A stretch of DNA of 16,838 nt from Flavobacteriaceae bacterium (GTDB taxonomy: Bacteria > Bacteroidota > Bacteroidia > Flavobacteriales > Flavobacteriaceae): contig CANJDA010000032.1 in assembly GCA_947472705.1 (NCBI GenBank), forward strand, positions 1 to 16,838, in the 5' to 3' direction. This document shows positions 15,387-16,838 of this stretch, piece by piece. Both the position numbers and the translations under genes were made by a program. Each line of letters starts with the position of its first letter. Position 1 is the stretch's first letter. The notes under the pieces are model-generated. The model had not been told where the DNA came from. It did no database searches and saw only the letters and a program-made list of their open reading frames with translations.

Positions 15387-16192
15387 GCTAACATTTTCTT
15401 TATTCCTTCCGAAATAGTGGTTTTTGGTTGCCAATTTAACTTTTCAAAAGTTTGCTTCGGATTGAAATAAAATGATTGTCCGTTTTCTTCTCCCTGAAAG
15501 ACAATTTCGCATTCAATATGTTTCTGAATTTCTTCTGAAACATGTTTATTGGAAACAGAAATTCCTGTGGCTCCTAAATAAATGTCATTAGCCTCTTTCA
15601 AAGCACAAGCTATACAAAGACTAACTGCATCATCAATATAAACATAATCTTGTTCTCTTTCCCCTTGACCAAAAAGAGTGATTTTTTTATTTTCTTTTGC
15701 AGAAGCAATAATAGCTGGAACAAAGGAACTGTTTGTAATTCCTTTTCCATAAAGATAAGCCAATCGAACAATCGCATAATGTGACATCACTTTCACTATA
15801 AATTCACCCGCTAACTTTGATTGCGCATACAAACCTGGATTATTGAAAGGTGAATTCTCGGTAACAGTTGAAGTTGGATTTCCATACACATTGGTGCTTG
15901 AAACAAAGACCATTTTGGCATGAATAAACTTTAATGAATAGCGATACAAAATATCATTTATCTCTAGCAACTTAGCATGTGAATTGGCATAATTACCCGA
16001 TAAATAAAAAACAAAATCAGGTTCTAAATTTGATGCGAGCAACTCCTCATTAGTAAACAGCTTGGCCTTTTTGTTGATTTTGTTATGATTTGTATGATAA
16101 ACAGCAATTACTTCAAAATTTTGAAGAACCAACTCATTTACTAAAGCACTTCCTAAAAAACCATTGGCACCAACTACAACTGCTGTTTTCAT
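15383..16192 (-). CDS. NAD(P)-dependent epimerase/dehydratase/reductase (extended SDR)
   Basis: A 269-residue extended SDR protein. The nucleotide-binding motif is GANGFLG (8-14). The catalytic triad region is SSTNVYG (98-104) with Y122-X3-K126 (YAQSK). A substrate-binding C-terminal half includes REQDYVYIDDAV, the usual pattern of sugar epimerases and 4-ketoreductases. It is shorter than GalE-type epimerases (about 330) and nearer to 4-reductases such as those making UDP-QuiNAc, UDP-FucNAc or dTDP-rhamnose. The 4-keto-6-deoxy product of the PglF-like enzyme in the same operon is a possible substrate, as inference only. The ATG at 16192 lies 2 bases after the ATP-grasp stop, and the stop overlaps the metallophosphoesterase start. 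Confidence 0.85.
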   Translation of the reverse strand: MKTAVVVGANGFLGSALVNELVLQNFEVIAVYHTNHNKINKKAKLFTNEELLASNLEPDFVFYLSGNYANSHAKLLEINDILYRYSLKFIHAKMVFVSSTNVYGNPTSTVTENSPFNNPGLYAQSKLAGEFIVKVMSHYAIVRLAYLYGKGITNSSFVPAIIASAKENKKITLFGQGEREQDYVYIDDAVSLCIACALKEANDIYLGATGISVSNKHVSEEIQKHIECEIVFQGEENGQSFYFNPKQTFEKLNWQPKTTISEGIKKMLA

Positions 16193-16194
16193 AA

Positions 16195-16838
16195 TTATTC
16201 TTTTAAGGAAAAGTTATAAAATTTTGGTGTTAAATTTTCGAAACTTCCTTCGTTTTTAAGAGTTTCAAATTCCTTTTCATCCACAAAAAGATCTGACCAA
16301 GTTCGAAGTACAATACCATTATTCAATTCGGGAGCTTTAATTTCTTCTCCAAATAAATAATATTTCAGCAAAGCCTCTACTTCGTTAAATCCGAAAAAGT
16401 GTCGCAATGGTGTTGTTCCACTGAAGCGACCGTTGATTTCAAAAATAACAGGTTCACCATTTAAAATTCTGAATTGAAAATTAACTGGACCGTCAGCATT
16501 TAATTTTTCTGCAATAGGAATAATGAATGAATCGTATTTAGAAGTTTCAGTATCTCGATAAGCTCTATAGGTATTCCCGTCTCTTAAATCTCGTTTCAAG
16601 GTTACTACAACTTTACATTTTCCATCAACAACAATGCAACCGGAGGTGTATTCTCCATCCGATTCGGATAGATATTGTTGCACCACCAAGTTGCTCTCAG
16701 GATGGTAAATTTCCATCAACTCCTCATGATTATGGATTTTTTTTATTCCCAATGATCGTGCACCGTCAAAGGGTTTAGCAAATAATGGAAAGCCGAGCTT
16801 TTGTTCAATTTCCGTTAACTTATTCTTGTCATTTGCCA
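16195..16838 (-). CDS. ATP-grasp domain protein (5' end cut by window)
   Basis: The last 213 codons of an ATP-grasp protein; the frame stays open to the right edge, so the true start is beyond base 16838. The TTG at 16752 is internal, because the upstream codons continue the domain with FPLFAKPFDGARSLGIKKI, the ATP-binding KP...G segment. Further on, QYLSESDGEYTSGCIV gives the hinge and central strands, and VIFEINGRFSGTTPL carries the acidic and Asn metal/ATP ligands (EINxR). The overall look is that of carbamoyl-phosphate-synthase-like ATP-grasp proteins found in polysaccharide clusters. ATP-grasp enzymes form acyl phosphates and then amide, thioester or similar bonds; here one may add an acyl or amino acid group to a sugar. 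No direct evidence gives the substrate. Confidence 0.85.
   Translation of the reverse strand, partial: ANDKNKLTEIEQKLGFPLFAKPFDGARSLGIKKIHNHEELMEIYHPESNLVVQQYLSESDGEYTSGCIVVDGKCKVVVTLKRDLRDGNTYRAYRDTETSKYDSFIIPIAEKLNADGPVNFQFRILNGEPVIFEINGRFSGTTPLRHFFGFNEVEALLKYYLFGEEIKAPELNNGIVLRTWSDLFVDEKEFETLKNEGSFENLTPKFYNFSLKE

Noticed and set aside
15387..15434. 16-residue N-terminal extension of the metallophosphoesterase
   Set aside because: It needs a TTG start deep inside the preceding gene, while ATG 15386 gives the family-typical start and the 4-base overlap seen at other junctions here.
16195..16752. Separate short gene starting at TTG 16752
   Set aside because: The frame continues without a stop to the right edge and adds a typical ATP-grasp segment (FPLFAKPFDGARS), so this is the 3' part of a longer gene.

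Overview
This window looks like part of a capsule or extracellular/surface polysaccharide locus from a member of the Bacteroidota, most likely Flavobacteriaceae (Flavobacterium-like). The evidence is the strongly AT-rich DNA, the absence of clear Shine-Dalgarno sequences, promoters with the Bacteroidota -7 element TAnnTTTG, and gene families of that phylum: a short Wza lipoprotein, a Wzz-plus-BY-kinase Wzc, and a PHP-type CpsB phosphatase. Sixteen genes are visible. Fifteen are on the minus strand and one (the phosphatase) is on the plus strand. Both outermost genes run off the window.

Layout, read in the direction of minus-strand transcription (right to left). Block 1 (16838-11005): ATP-grasp ligase (5' end missing), NAD-dependent epimerase/reductase, metallophosphoesterase, PglC-type phosphoglycosyl transferase, PglE/EpsN-type aminotransferase, and a large membrane PglF/WbpM-type nucleotide-sugar 4,6-dehydratase. 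Block 2 (10861-7670): wza and wzc, behind a 143-base gap that holds a likely promoter. Block 3 (6936-7673, plus strand): the CpsB-type phosphatase, divergent from block 4 and overlapping the end of wzc tail-to-tail. Block 4 (6780-1): ABC-2 permease (Wzm), ATPase with a carbohydrate-binding tail (Wzt), WecB-type UDP-GlcNAc 2-epimerase, two glycosyltransferases, a NeuB-family synthase, and the start of a NeuC-type hydrolysing 2-epimerase. Most neighbours in a block overlap by 1-4 bases or lie within 7 bases of each other, so each block is probably one operon.

How the genes may work together (inference). The dehydratase and aminotransferase would turn UDP-GlcNAc into a UDP-4-amino-4,6-dideoxy sugar. 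The PglC-type enzyme would load such a sugar phosphate onto undecaprenyl phosphate. WecB would supply UDP-ManNAc, NeuC/NeuB would make a nine-carbon nonulosonic acid (sialic or legionaminic type), and the glycosyltransferases would extend the chain. Wzm/Wzt could export the lipid-linked chain, while Wza/Wzc/CpsB form the phospho-regulated outer-membrane export machinery. No Wzx, Wzy, CMP-nonulosonate synthetase or sugar N-acetyltransferase is visible here.

The points most worth a second look are: a strictly alternating tyrosine tail on Wzc; the phosphatase gene placed antisense between the kinase operon and the ABC-transporter operon; an ATP-grasp ligase and a metallophosphoesterase of unknown role in an operon lacking the expected acetyltransferase; and two export types side by side. 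I see no mobile element, CRISPR array, tRNA or rRNA. No gene-free stretch is longer than about 155 bases.
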